Positions 42,029 through 54,347 of a stretch of 55,268 nt of DNA are shown here, in pieces (the stretch's first letter is position 1; every line of letters starts with the position of its first letter). Under the pieces are notes generated by a model, which was given only the letters and a program-made list of their open reading frames with translations, made no database searches and was not told the origin of the DNA. Where the stretch lies: positions 1 through 55,268 of the forward strand of contig JBJHDF010000025.1 of the NCBI GenBank assembly GCA_050486405.1. The letters run 5' to 3'. This stretch comes from JBJHDF01 sp050486405 (GTDB lineage: Bacteria; Pseudomonadota; Gammaproteobacteria; Pseudomonadales; Cellvibrionaceae). A program made the position numbers and the translations under genes.

Positions 42029-42681
42029 TCGGTCGCGTTCTCCAGGTTATAGATGAACAGATTGCGCACACCGTGTACCTCCACCGCCTGGCCGTCGATG
42101 ATGCGCGGCCGGTACTTGAACCGGGCAGCGGCTTCGACCGACGGACGGCGAAACACGCTGTGCGAGCAGCGCCCCTCCACCACCGAAATGTCCCGGGTGG
42201 ACCCGGTGGCGGTCACGGTAAACTCCACCAGACATTCGCCTTCGATACCGCGGTGCGCGGCGCTGGCCGGATAGACTGGCGCAACGCGCACTATGGGCAG
42301 GTACTCCCCCTCCCCGAAGCCACTGCCAATGCCGCCCAGATCCACGCCCAGGCCGGTGTCCACCGGGATATGGGAAACGGCGATGGGGCTGATGTCGGAC
42401 AGGCTATCGACGACGTCCGGCGAGGGCGTCGGCGGTGCTTCGCGCGGCTCTGGGCGCTCGGTGCGCCGGTCGCGCTGGTCGGACCGCTCATCGCGCTGCA
42501 AGCGCACAAAATCGAGAATATGTACCCGGGCAGTGTCATCAATCTGCTGGTCGGTGAACTCGATCAGCACGTACATAAACCAGGTGAGAAACCCGGCCAC
42601 CAGTATGCCGGCGCCCAACATCAGCGCCAACCGCTTGAAGTACTGGCGGTCGCTGAAGGGTTGCTGGTTCTCGGCGGACAT
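42025..42681 (-). CDS. tonB: TonB energy transducer
   Basis: This 218-residue protein has one N-terminal membrane helix (about residues 17-42, LMLGAGILVAGFLTWFMYVL), a Pro/Arg/Glu-rich linker, and a C-terminal TonB domain (about 130-215) with VAPVYPASA, GECLVEFTV and the FKYRP element. It couples the inner-membrane proton motive force, via ExbBD, to outer-membrane receptors such as the one at 16-19 kb. The linker is shorter than in E. coli TonB, as usual for TonB2-type proteins. The ATG at 42681 follows AGGAG and lies 2 bases after the exbD stop. Confidence 0.93.
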   Translation of the reverse strand: MSAENQQPFSDRQYFKRLALMLGAGILVAGFLTWFMYVLIEFTDQQIDDTARVHILDFVRLQRDERSDQRDRRTERPEPREAPPTPSPDVVDSLSDISPIAVSHIPVDTGLGVDLGGIGSGFGEGEYLPIVRVAPVYPASAAHRGIEGECLVEFTVTATGSTRDISVVEGRCSHSVFRRPSVEAAARFKYRPRIIDGQAVEVHGVRNLFIYNLENATE

Positions 42682-42683
42682 GC

Positions 42684-43088
42684 TCACTCCTGGGCGGCAA
42701 TGGCAATATCGAAGACACCGGCACGGCGGGCGGCATCCATCACCTGCACCAGCGCCTCGTTGGTGGAATCGCGATCCGCCTGGATGACTATGGAACCCCG
42801 GGGGTTTTCCGCGTGCAATCGCTCGATATTGGGCCGCAGTGCACGAAAGTCCACTTCGCGCCGGTCGATCCAAATGCGGTTGTTGGCGTCGATGGCGATC
42901 AGGATATTGGCCCGCTCCTGCACCACCGCCGTGGCCGCTTGGGGCTGGTTGATCTCGATCCCCGCCTGCTTGACGAAAGTGGCTGTAACGATAAAAAAGA
43001 TCAGCATGATGAACACCACGTCCAGCATGGGCGTGATTTCCACCGAAGCCTCTTCGTCGTCCTTGGCACTGGATAAAAATTTTCTCAT
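42684..43088 (-). CDS. exbD: ExbD-type biopolymer transport protein
   Basis: This 134-residue protein has one N-terminal membrane helix with the essential proton-channel Asp23 (ITPMLDVVFIMLIFF) and a periplasmic domain. It partners ExbB to form the proton channel that drives TonB. The ATG at 43088 has GGAAGG about nine bases upstream; an in-frame TTG three codons earlier overlaps the exbB stop and is the alternative. Confidence 0.94.
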   Translation of the reverse strand: MRKFLSSAKDDEEASVEITPMLDVVFIMLIFFIVTATFVKQAGIEINQPQAATAVVQERANILIAIDANNRIWIDRREVDFRALRPNIERLHAENPRGSIVIQADRDSTNEALVQVMDAARRAGVFDIAIAAQE

Positions 43089-43093
43089 GGCAT

Positions 43094-43621
43094 TCAACCT
43101 TCCAGCGTCAGTTTTTCCGATAATTGCGCCCGCCGGTTGGCGATGCGCCGGTTCAGCGCGCCCACCAGCGGCAGGCCGGATATGGCCACAACCATACCGG
43201 CCATGGTGGTGATGATGGCTTTGGACACACCGCCGGCTGTGGCCCGCGGATTGGTGCCCCCGGTGATGGCCACGGCGTCAAATATTTCCAGCATCCCCAG
43301 CACCGTACCCAGCAAACCCAATAGCGGACACAGCTTGATCAGGGTAGTTAGAAAGCTGATATTGCGCTGCAGTTCTTGACTGGCCCGGTGCAGCAGATAG
43401 CGGCGCTGCTGCTGCGCATACCAGGAAACACGCTCCTTGCGCGCCAGCCACTGCTGTTGCGCCGCTTCGGCCTGGGCGGGGAATACCCGCTCCAGGTAGT
43501 ACCAGCGTTCCAGAATCAGGGTCCAGAGCACCGTCGCCAGAAAAATAATCAGCAGCAATATATTCCCACCCAGGTCAAACATGTACCCGAACCAGGGGAA
43601 AATATTGTCGATCAGCGTCAT
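43094..43621 (-). CDS. exbB: ExbB/TolQ-family proton channel protein
   Basis: This 175-residue, three-helix protein of the MotA/TolQ/ExbB family carries a first helix (about 18-40), then LLGLLGTVLGMLEIFDAVAI and ITTMAGMVVAISGLPLVGAL. It is the small ExbB2-type partner of ExbD. Its ATG overlaps the TtpC stop (TGATG), giving translational coupling. Confidence 0.93.
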   Translation of the reverse strand: MTLIDNIFPWFGYMFDLGGNILLLIIFLATVLWTLILERWYYLERVFPAQAEAAQQQWLARKERVSWYAQQQRRYLLHRASQELQRNISFLTTLIKLCPLLGLLGTVLGMLEIFDAVAITGGTNPRATAGGVSKAIITTMAGMVVAISGLPLVGALNRRIANRRAQLSEKLTLEG

Positions 43622-45015
43622 CACTGCTCGTCACCGCTCCCGGCAGCGCCCTGCCGGTCCGCCTGCTCGGCCACTATGGCCACCGCCTCCTGCTCCAGCA
43701 CTTCGGTGATGGACTTGGCGCGGCTGTGCAGCAGGTTGTGCAGCAACAGGGTGGGAATGGCCACGGTCAGGCCCAGCACTGTGGTCATCAGTGCCTGGGA
43801 GATACCGCCGGCCATCATTTTCGGGTCGCCGGCACCGAACAGCACAATGGCCTGGAAGGTGATGATCATACCGGTCACGGTGCCCAGCAATCCCATCAGC
43901 GGCGCCACAGCGGCAATGATTTTCAAAAAAGCCAAGCCGCGTGTGATCTTCGGCACTTCACGCATCACCGCCTCGCCGATTTTCAGCTCCAGAGTGTCGA
44001 TGTCCCGCTCCTTGTGGGACTGGTATTCACTGAGAATTCGGCCCAGTGGATTGTCACCGGGAGCGTTCAGGTTGGCCATCTGCCACTGGATTTTTTTGCG
44101 CACACCGGTAAGCAGTACAAAGCGGTAAATCGCCAGGATCAAACCCGCGAGACCGAGACTGATAATGACATAGCCAATGATGCCGCCCTGCTCCACCCGC
44201 TCCCAGATATTGGGCACAGCCACCAGCAGGCCCAACAACTGGCCCCGGGTGGGGTCGACGGTAAAGGCCACAGTCCCCTCGCCGCCCCGGGCCAGTTCCC
44301 TGGCGCCCTGGCGAAAGCGGGACTGGGGTTGACGCCCGTACTCGACGATGCGACCGGTTTCCGGCACAAACTGCAGATAGCGCCCCTCGGATACCAGGTT
44401 GAAGGCGCCGATACGCACCACCTCCTGCTCCCGCACTTCACCGGTACGCGTCACCACCGGGTGCGTACCCCGGTACACCTTGGCGGACTCGGTGATTTCC
44501 CGCAGCATCTCGAACCACAGCTGCTCGATCTCTTCGATGGAAGGCAAAACCCGGGTCTGTCCCATTTTCTGGGTAAAGTCACCGAGAAATTCCAGACGCT
44601 CCGGATGCTGGACCTGCACCAGGGAATTGTAGAACTGGGCGTGGGCATCACTGGATACCTGCTGCAGCACGCCGAACAGCTCCCGCAGCGCCCCCAGTCT
44701 TTGGTTCAGCCGCTCCTGCAGCAGCATGATGCTCTGGTCGTTCTGTTCAAAGGTGCGCTCCTGCTGTTCGCTGAGCGCCTCCTGCCTCTCCAGCTCCGCC
44801 TGCAGGTCGGCCAACAACTGTTCCTGCTGGGCGCGGTTGCGGCGAAACTCCTCCAGCCGCCGGGCGTTTTCCCGGCGATCCCGCATGGCGCCCTCGCGTA
44901 CCTCCTCCAGCAGCGAATCGACGGTCACCTGGGGTTCAGCTGCGGAAGCCGCAGCGGGCAACAACAGCAGCGCGCTGCACAGCAGGGCACCAATCAGCGC
45001 CAAAGACTGTTTCAT
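43621..45015 (-). CDS. TtpC-like large MotA/TolQ/ExbB protein
   Basis: This 464-residue protein has a signal peptide (about 1-25), a periplasmic coiled coil (about 35-120), a beta-rich segment (about 190-260) and a C-terminal ExbB-like region with three membrane helices and PLMGLLGTVTGMI. This is the layout of TtpC, the fourth component needed by the Vibrio TonB2 system. It overlaps the DUF3450 gene by ATGA and exbB by one base. Confidence 0.92.
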   Translation of the reverse strand: MKQSLALIGALLCSALLLLPAAASAAEPQVTVDSLLEEVREGAMRDRRENARRLEEFRRNRAQQEQLLADLQAELERQEALSEQQERTFEQNDQSIMLLQERLNQRLGALRELFGVLQQVSSDAHAQFYNSLVQVQHPERLEFLGDFTQKMGQTRVLPSIEEIEQLWFEMLREITESAKVYRGTHPVVTRTGEVREQEVVRIGAFNLVSEGRYLQFVPETGRIVEYGRQPQSRFRQGARELARGGEGTVAFTVDPTRGQLLGLLVAVPNIWERVEQGGIIGYVIISLGLAGLILAIYRFVLLTGVRKKIQWQMANLNAPGDNPLGRILSEYQSHKERDIDTLELKIGEAVMREVPKITRGLAFLKIIAAVAPLMGLLGTVTGMIITFQAIVLFGAGDPKMMAGGISQALMTTVLGLTVAIPTLLLHNLLHSRAKSITEVLEQEAVAIVAEQADRQGAAGSGDEQ

Positions 45016-45785
45016 GGCTGCACCCTCCCGGCATTGGCCACAGGGACGGTAATCATCTCCGGCGCCATTTCCTGGCGCGCCATACGAATACCCTTGTCGA
45101 TATTGCGCTTGTAATTGGCGGAACGGATGGTTTCCCAGCGGCGCTCCCGGTCATTCCAATAACCGTATTCATCAGCACCCACGGTGCGATAAGTCAGGGA
45201 CACCCTTCCTACCCGAAAATAGTCCACGTCGAAGGTGCGCCCGTCCACATCCAACTGCCCGCGATAGGCCTCGATGGTATTGCCGTAGTCGTTTTCAACC
45301 TGGAAGGCCTCGAACACCCGGCGGGTTTTTTCGGCATTGGTAAGTCCGGGGTTGTCGATCAAGCGACGCAGACCGGCCACCCGCGCCGAGCGCTCCTCCC
45401 GCAAAAACGGCAGGTCGACGGCGATGTAGCGCTCCAGGCTGTCAAGCATGCGACTGAGCAACGGCAGTATCTGCCGTTCAATCACCGCCGCGTTGGCGAT
45501 GGAATCGTTGAGGTCGGCGATTTCGCTTTCCTGGTTGCGAATCTGGCGAGCCAGCAATTCGTTATAGATCTTCAGATCTTCAACCACGGTGAGCAGGCTC
45601 TGATAGCGATCCAACAGACTGCGGGTTTCGCTGTGCACCTGGTCAATCTGCTGCTGGGCTTGCTGATTGGCCTCCAGTCGGGGGCGCCCTTCATCAATCA
45701 CAGCGTCGGGGGAGGTTTGCCCCGCCGCCGCCGCAGCGAGCAACAACCAGGGCACGGCAAACAGTATCCGGTGTGACGGTTTCAA
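45012..45785 (-). CDS. DUF3450 periplasmic coiled-coil protein of the TonB operon
   Basis: This 257-residue exported protein has a signal peptide (about 1-23), a long coiled coil (about 30-115, rich in Gln, Leu and Asn) and a C-terminal mixed region with GRTFDVDYFRVGRVSL, the pattern of DUF3450. It heads the TtpC/ExbB/ExbD/TonB operon as in other marine gammaproteobacteria. The start is a TTG at 45785 set five bases after GGAGG, which rules out a longer frame start inside the Shine-Dalgarno. A TATAAT box on the minus strand (45821-45816) lies 30 bases upstream, with a poor -35. Confidence 0.88.
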   Translation of the reverse strand: MKPSHRILFAVPWLLLAAAAAGQTSPDAVIDEGRPRLEANQQAQQQIDQVHSETRSLLDRYQSLLTVVEDLKIYNELLARQIRNQESEIADLNDSIANAAVIERQILPLLSRMLDSLERYIAVDLPFLREERSARVAGLRRLIDNPGLTNAEKTRRVFEAFQVENDYGNTIEAYRGQLDVDGRTFDVDYFRVGRVSLTYRTVGADEYGYWNDRERRWETIRSANYKRNIDKGIRMARQEMAPEMITVPVANAGRVQP

Positions 45786-45815
45786 TGCAGCCTCCAATCG
45801 TTATGAGTTTCAATG

Positions 45816-45841
45816 ATTATACGCCCCAGCCTACCGGCTGG
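45816..45841 (-). promoter_or_regulatory. Candidate -10 box and small hairpin upstream of the TonB operon
   Basis: Reading leftward, a 6-bp stem CCAGCC/GGCTGG (45841-45826) is followed by TATAAT (45821-45816), 30 bases before the DUF3450 start. No matching -35 is seen. It could be an activator-dependent promoter, or a weak terminator of the preceding symporter. Confidence 0.35.
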
Positions 45842-45859
45842 ACGAATCCCTGTATTGAC

Positions 45860-47431
45860 CTATATCAACAAGCCCGGGCGGTGCGGCTCCTGCTCTGCCT
45901 CCTGGCGTCGCGATACCAGCTCAGCCTCAATTTGCGCCATGCGCCGGTCACTTAAAGGATAGAACAGCAGCGCCCCCGCCGCCGCCAGGGCAAAGCCGGC
46001 AGGAATCCAGCTCATCAACGCCTGCATGGCCGGCTTGGCGACATCACCGCCGTTGGCCAGCATATTGTCATAGCCCTGCCAGGCCAGAATCAGCAATACC
46101 AGGGCGCCGGCCAGGCCGCTGCCCACCTTGTGCAGAAAGCTGCCCACGGCGAACACCAGGCCGGTGGCCCGGCGACGGTTTTTCCACTCCGAGTAGTCCG
46201 CCGCATCGCCCAGCATGCTGAAAAACAGCACCGGCATCACCGCTGTAAACAACTCGGCAGCGCAACCCAGTACAAACAGCGGCACTATGGCGTCGGAGGG
46301 CAGCAGCGCCTTGGCCGCCGTCAGGACGCTGGCCAGCAACAGCGACACAATAAACAGACGTTTTTTGTCCACATGATGCACCAGATAGCCCGCCGCCAAG
46401 GCACCCACCACCGAGACCGCCAATAGCGCCACCAGATAGTGCGCCGCCAGCAGCGTATCGCCCACCACCCAACGGAAATAGTAAATCACCACTGCCTGCT
46501 TGATGGCGTGGAACAGGATAAAACAAAAGCCCACCACCAACAGCACTCGCCAGGGACTGTTGTTGAGCAAATCCAACAGGTCTCGCTGCACTGGACTCAG
46601 CCGTTCCGCCGACTGACGTTGCATGCGGCGCAGGGTGAAAACAACAGCGGCGAGCGACAACGCCAACAACACCCCCGCAGACCAGTGTTGAATATAAACC
46701 AGCAGGGCCAGGGCCAGTACCGGTGCCAGAACCAGCGGCAGGTTGCGCAGCAGATCCTTGAGACGGAATCCGAGGCTGTGGTGGCGATGCTCGCGGTGGG
46801 TTACCCGCTCGCGGCAGATGGCGAAGGCCAGCCACAACACCACCACGATCAGTATGCCGAACAACCCCATGGCGCGGCTGTAACCCAGGGCGTCGTCGCC
46901 CTGCCCCAGCCTGTCCACCAGGGTAAGCAACAGCCCCGCCACCAGCAGGGCACCGAGAAACCCGCCGGCGGCGCGGTAGCCGGACAGCACATTGCGCTCG
47001 GTGTGGCTGTGAGTCATCACGCCCATCAGCGCCGAATAAGGGACGTGGTTAATGGTGTAGGCCAGGGCCAAAGCCCAACAGGTGATATAGGCGTAGACGA
47101 GCTTGGCGCCGGGGCCCCAGTCCGGAGTGACAAACGCCAGCCAGGTACACAGCCCCAGCAGCGGCGCCGACCAGAAGACCCAGGGACGAAAGGTGCCCCA
47201 GCGGCTGTGGGTGCGGTCAGCCACCATGCCCACGGCCAGGTCGCTGACCCCGTCGGACAGGCGCACCACCAGCAACAACAGGGACGCGGCAGCCGCCGAC
47301 AGACCGTAGACATCGGTGTAGAACACCGGCAAAAAGGCCAGCATGACCCGCCACACCAGGCTGGAGGCGGCGTCACCCAGACCGTAGCCGATTTTTTCCA
47401 GCAGCGACAAGCGGTGTGGTTTACACGACAT
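45860..47431 (-). CDS. GPH-family symporter paralogue (MFS)
   Basis: This 523-residue, twelve-helix transporter shares the frame of the GPH carrier at 39126: LEKIGYGLGDAASS, DRTHSRWGTFRPW, INHVPYSALMGVMT and ADYSEWKNRRR, with the same C-terminal FYPL(S/T)(D/N)(D/R)RM motif. It has a longer central loop and a more diverged core, so a different substrate is likely. The ATG at 47431 is used. It precedes the TonB operon on the same strand (74 bp gap). Confidence 0.9.
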   Translation of the reverse strand: MSCKPHRLSLLEKIGYGLGDAASSLVWRVMLAFLPVFYTDVYGLSAAAASLLLLVVRLSDGVSDLAVGMVADRTHSRWGTFRPWVFWSAPLLGLCTWLAFVTPDWGPGAKLVYAYITCWALALAYTINHVPYSALMGVMTHSHTERNVLSGYRAAGGFLGALLVAGLLLTLVDRLGQGDDALGYSRAMGLFGILIVVVLWLAFAICRERVTHREHRHHSLGFRLKDLLRNLPLVLAPVLALALLVYIQHWSAGVLLALSLAAVVFTLRRMQRQSAERLSPVQRDLLDLLNNSPWRVLLVVGFCFILFHAIKQAVVIYYFRWVVGDTLLAAHYLVALLAVSVVGALAAGYLVHHVDKKRLFIVSLLLASVLTAAKALLPSDAIVPLFVLGCAAELFTAVMPVLFFSMLGDAADYSEWKNRRRATGLVFAVGSFLHKVGSGLAGALVLLILAWQGYDNMLANGGDVAKPAMQALMSWIPAGFALAAAGALLFYPLSDRRMAQIEAELVSRRQEAEQEPHRPGLLI

Positions 47432-47507
47432 GCAACAGCGGTCCTTTGGCAAACCCAGCGGGCCATGTTAATAACAGCTCAATGGTAAGGGATTGCCGCG
47501 CCCGCGC

Positions 47508-47532
47508 CAATTGCCCAAAACCCCGGCAATTG
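47508..47532. repeat. Inverted repeat upstream of gcvP
   Basis: CAATTGCC (47508-47515) and GGCAATTG (47525-47532) are perfect 8-bp arms around a 9-base centre, 54 bp before the gcvP ATG and about 75 bp before the divergent symporter start. It may be an operator or a leader hairpin. It does not match the glycine riboswitch. Confidence 0.35.
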
Positions 47533-47585
47533 CTACCATGGCGCCCTTCCTTGCCACCCCCGAACACCCCCAGAAGGGACGCCCT

Positions 47586-50522
<2,937 letters not shown>

Positions 50523-52991
50523 TCAAGGTAGCAACATGTCTCCTTTTAGCAATACCAGCTCTCCCATATTAGTAATATACACTATCTCATCCGGCGCAGA
50601 TCGTACCGCACGCACTGGATACCCATAGTGCCTAGCTATAAATCTGGAAGTAATCGCTACGCTATCGATCAACTCAAGAGTCGTATTATCATATGAGGCC
50701 ACACCAACACCACCAACGCTCGACCCGGGATTGCTTGCAATATGAAATATTTTCCCTGTCATACTATCAGTGGTTATCGCTCCCATTGGCGTTCCACATA
50801 TTGCATCCACGCTGGCGCTGTACTTTAAATTAATGGTGCCAATATCCTTATTAAGCGCGGTGTCGTAAACCTTACCCCACGAGCTGATTAGCCGTCCATT
50901 ATCTCGATCAAAATAAAGCACACGCGCTAGATCGTATAGATAAGATACAAATTTCGTTGAAAACAGACTTGTTGAATCATAGACACCCGTTTCGTCCACA
51001 GTGAAAGAATAGAAGTAGTCGTTATCCGCGCCATAAAGCGTATCACTTGTTTCTCCCCACGCTGTGCTCATTATTGAGTGGCTTGATGGGTAGTATGACG
51101 TTGGTCTCTTCAAGTGACCGTCATAGACGCTCAGTCCCCGAGTCGATCCTTCACATTGAGTCCCTCCCGCCTCCTTTTTTGCCACCGCCAGCGTATTCGG
51201 ATACCCCGGAGCCACAGATATTGAGCGGGCTCTGGCTTGACCTAGCTTGATTGTCGCATCATGAGTTAGATTGGATGCCAAAAACCTTGATATACTCCAG
51301 CTGCCGTCAAGGCCGACGTAAAGAGTACTGCAATCATCCGAAACCTCAAGATTGCCAGGAGCACTGCCTGCAAATGCGGAATCAAGGATAAGCCCATTTG
51401 AAATATCAAACTTGACCACCGAATTAGGATGAAACGACGACACCGAAGACGTTGTAATAAAAAGGTTGTCACAGCTATCATACACAACATCTGTTGCACC
51501 AACATTAAAAACTTTAAAACTCAGTGAACTGGACGCTCCCGTTACTCTTCCGCTCACCGCTACCGGGACAGATTTCAAGGGAGTTTCTTTTTCGACAGCA
51601 GCCGCAAAGCTGCCTCTGGCAACAATGAACTCAGGAGTTCTACTATCATAAAGTGCTATTCCATCTGCACCCCAAACGACGGAGTACGGTGCATTAGTTA
51701 ACGCATCACCGTTAAACGTTATTGTGTCGATAATTGTAAATTGCTCTGGATCTGTTGCATACAATGTAACCCCATCAGCATACTGCTCTGGAGTCAGGTT
51801 TCTGGTTACAGAAAATATTTTTCCACGCGTCAAGGATATTTCCCGCCTCCACCATGGGTCATAATAATCAGGTGAACGATAATCAGGTAAACGACCTACT
51901 AAATAGGGCGAGTCTCCCTCCAAGCTAAATACGTACCCCGCAACAGTATAAAACGTGCTGTCAAAAAGCCGGCCTCCACCACTCAAGCCGTAAGCGCTCG
52001 AACTTTTCTCATTAACAAGACCCTCTTCAGTGACAGTCAATTCAAAAAATGGGCTATTACCGTGAGAAGATGCATATACAGCAGATCCATCCATAGTCCA
52101 GTTTATATCTGCCGGCATCCAGTGGATAAAGGGATCATGAAAAACGCTTCCCCTTGCCACGGCATTGTCAAAAATAGTTACTCCATACCTTTCTCTTCCG
52201 ATCTCATCCCACAGCTGACCTAGAACTGCGATCGTCTCAGAATTAGCTGGCGATACAGCAACCTGAACAACAGCGACAATTTCGTTATCACCACCCGGCA
52301 CCGGGATTACAATATCAGGCTCTAGGTTAGATGTCATGACACGCTGTATACCTCTCAACCCCAGCACGACATATATATATTGTCCGTCAGTCGAAATAGC
52401 GATATGTTTTGGGGATTCGTTAAAAGTAAGCGTATCGACTACCGAACCGGTGACTGGATCGAATGAAATAAGCGAGTTTGGATCAGTAGGAGAATCGGCG
52501 GCCGTTGCCAGCAAAAGAACTTGATTCTCTTCATCCCACAGCAAATCGTTCAACTTGTAATTGTATCTGACATAAGCCAACGAACGCCGCCCACTATCCG
52601 ATACAACCGTACTGACGGTTGGCGATACAAATGACTCTGCCATGATGGCCACTGAAGCAAGGGCATTGGAAATAGATTCCTTAGGTTTATTTCTGCAGGA
52701 TATAAAAAACTCGGTATCTTGCGTTAGCGGACCTATTAGCTCGCTGCCTGAAGGGCTTTTTGATCCCGACCAACCGCCGCTAGCAACGCAACTTTCCGCA
52801 TCACTCTCCCAACTGAGCGTGATAGTATCGCCTGATGCAATCAATTCGCCATCAGTATAGAGCGAAACACTAACTGGATACTGGGCCGTTTGCTGACCAC
52901 TTGGAACGTAATCACGTCCACCACAGGCAGTAAGACTTAACAACAAAAAGAAAGCCGGACCAAAACGTTTATATGTAAATACCCGTATCAT
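50523..52991 (-). CDS. Large beta-propeller-like lipoprotein, AT-rich
   Basis: This 822-residue protein has a lipobox Cys23 (LLLSLTAC). An Ig-like segment (about 35-105) comes first. A long array of WD40/YVTN-like beta repeats follows, with phrases such as SPKHIAISTDGQYIYVVLGL, INWTMDGSAVYASS, GNLEVSDDCSTLYVGLDG and STAWGETSDTLYGADN. Two or more propellers are likely. I do not recognise a named family. Base composition is clearly AT-richer than gcvP and the hydrolase on either side. It ends with its stop directly against the gcvP stop (TGATCA). This points to acquisition by transfer. An AGGGA site precedes the ATG. Confidence 0.75.
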   Translation of the reverse strand: MIRVFTYKRFGPAFFLLLSLTACGGRDYVPSGQQTAQYPVSVSLYTDGELIASGDTITLSWESDAESCVASGGWSGSKSPSGSELIGPLTQDTEFFISCRNKPKESISNALASVAIMAESFVSPTVSTVVSDSGRRSLAYVRYNYKLNDLLWDEENQVLLLATAADSPTDPNSLISFDPVTGSVVDTLTFNESPKHIAISTDGQYIYVVLGLRGIQRVMTSNLEPDIVIPVPGGDNEIVAVVQVAVSPANSETIAVLGQLWDEIGRERYGVTIFDNAVARGSVFHDPFIHWMPADINWTMDGSAVYASSHGNSPFFELTVTEEGLVNEKSSSAYGLSGGGRLFDSTFYTVAGYVFSLEGDSPYLVGRLPDYRSPDYYDPWWRREISLTRGKIFSVTRNLTPEQYADGVTLYATDPEQFTIIDTITFNGDALTNAPYSVVWGADGIALYDSRTPEFIVARGSFAAAVEKETPLKSVPVAVSGRVTGASSSLSFKVFNVGATDVVYDSCDNLFITTSSVSSFHPNSVVKFDISNGLILDSAFAGSAPGNLEVSDDCSTLYVGLDGSWSISRFLASNLTHDATIKLGQARARSISVAPGYPNTLAVAKKEAGGTQCEGSTRGLSVYDGHLKRPTSYYPSSHSIMSTAWGETSDTLYGADNDYFYSFTVDETGVYDSTSLFSTKFVSYLYDLARVLYFDRDNGRLISSWGKVYDTALNKDIGTINLKYSASVDAICGTPMGAITTDSMTGKIFHIASNPGSSVGGVGVASYDNTTLELIDSVAITSRFIARHYGYPVRAVRSAPDEIVYITNMGELVLLKGDMLLP

Positions 52992-53279
52992 ATCATTTCC
53001 CTATTTAGTGGTACCGTCATGATCTTTAAACCGGCCAAAATTATCAAACCCGAGGCCACTTACATACATCCGCGCTACTTCAGACAGCCGATCAGTGGGC
53101 CTTGCAACTATAAGCAAGGAGTTCTCTGGCAGCATAACTGTGCGCTCTTTTCAGTAAACACTAATCTGAGCGATACGTCTACCATCTGAAAAAACAACGG
53201 CAGTTCCTGACTTGCGAAGCCTGAAACAAGGAGCACGAAATACTGTTATATAGTATCCATAGTTAAAAATTCAGGCACA
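52992..53279. other. AT-rich intergenic stretch without a recognised gene
   Basis: These 288 bases between the propeller lipoprotein start and the hydrolase stop hold no plausible reading frame, RNA or repeat. They share the AT-rich composition of the lipoprotein gene and probably include its promoter, but no clear -35/-10 pair could be named. Confidence 0.5.
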
Positions 53280-54347
53280 TCAACGGCTCCAGTGGGCAAA
53301 GTGCTCCAGCAACACCCCCGCCACTTCCACCGCGCGATTGGGTGGGATGTCGTGGCCCAACCCCTCCAGCCATACGCCCCGGGCGCCCGGGATCAGTTCC
53401 ACCAAGCGCTCGCCGTGAGCCACGGGAATCAATGGGTCCAGAGTGCCGTGCAGGACCAATGTGGGCATATTCAGCTCGGGGAGCCGCTCAAGCCGGGAGC
53501 CGGAGCGACGTATGGCTGACAGGTGATGGCGAGGTGCCCAGCGGTTATAGCCACGGCGTTGACGCAGGTTGTAGAGCACCTGTGTGACGGTGTAATCCAG
53601 GTCAATGTCATGTTCGGCCTGACCAGCCAGCAGGACGTGAGCGGCAAGCTGGTAGCGGATCTGCCCCTTTTCGCTGCCGAGCAGGGCATGCTTGAACCAC
53701 AAGGCAGTCAACGCTAATCCTGGAGCCGGGGAAATGACGGGCAACTCGGGATCCAGAGGGTTGCCCGTGGTCATAAGCAGAGACAGTGTCTTAACCCGTT
53801 CGGGATAAAGCAGTGCCAGTTCCTGGGCGACCATGCCTCCCATAGAGAGGCCGACGACATGCGCCTGGTCGACATTCAGTGTATCGAGAATGGCAACACC
53901 ATCGGCAGCCATATCGGTCAGAGTGTAGTGCGAACCCTGGTCGGTGCGACGGTGCCAATCGGACAGCCCCGTGCCGCGATGGTCGTGCCGGATCACCCGA
54001 TAGCCATCGTCCACCAGAGCACCAACCAACCCCGGCGGCCAAACCAGCGCGTCAGCGGCAATGCCCATGATCAGGAGCACAGTACCTTTGGGTTCTCCCG
54101 GCGGCTCCAGGCACTCATACCAGATAGCAGCGCCCCGGCTGTGGACAAACCCCGTGCGCCCGGTAATCAGTTCTGGCAGAGGCCCGGTCAGCGACCGTTC
54201 AATGGCCGCATCCGTGTCGGCTGGCAGCGGCGGCTGCCAAAGAATCAGCCCGGCAACCGTTGCTATCAGACACGTCGCCAGGAATACCCCCAGCAGGGAA
54301 AGTCGTCGCGCCCAGCGCGCTCTGGCACAGGTGCTGGGCGGGTTCAT
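53280..54347 (-). CDS. Membrane-anchored alpha/beta hydrolase
   Basis: This 355-residue protein has an N-terminal membrane helix (about 16-37, SLLGVFLATCLIATVAGLIL) and an alpha/beta hydrolase fold. The nucleophile elbow GLSMGG gives Ser168. The acid is in HGTLDPLIP and the His in EGLGHDIPP. The oxyanion region IMGIAADALVW and HDHRGTGLSD are typical of the lipase/esterase-like subgroup. Substrate is unknown. The ATG at 54347 overlaps the stop of the secreted protein upstream (ATGA), so the two genes are co-transcribed. Confidence 0.9.
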   Translation of the reverse strand: MNPPSTCARARWARRLSLLGVFLATCLIATVAGLILWQPPLPADTDAAIERSLTGPLPELITGRTGFVHSRGAAIWYECLEPPGEPKGTVLLIMGIAADALVWPPGLVGALVDDGYRVIRHDHRGTGLSDWHRRTDQGSHYTLTDMAADGVAILDTLNVDQAHVVGLSMGGMVAQELALLYPERVKTLSLLMTTGNPLDPELPVISPAPGLALTALWFKHALLGSEKGQIRYQLAAHVLLAGQAEHDIDLDYTVTQVLYNLRQRRGYNRWAPRHHLSAIRRSGSRLERLPELNMPTLVLHGTLDPLIPVAHGERLVELIPGARGVWLEGLGHDIPPNRAVEVAGVLLEHFAHWSR

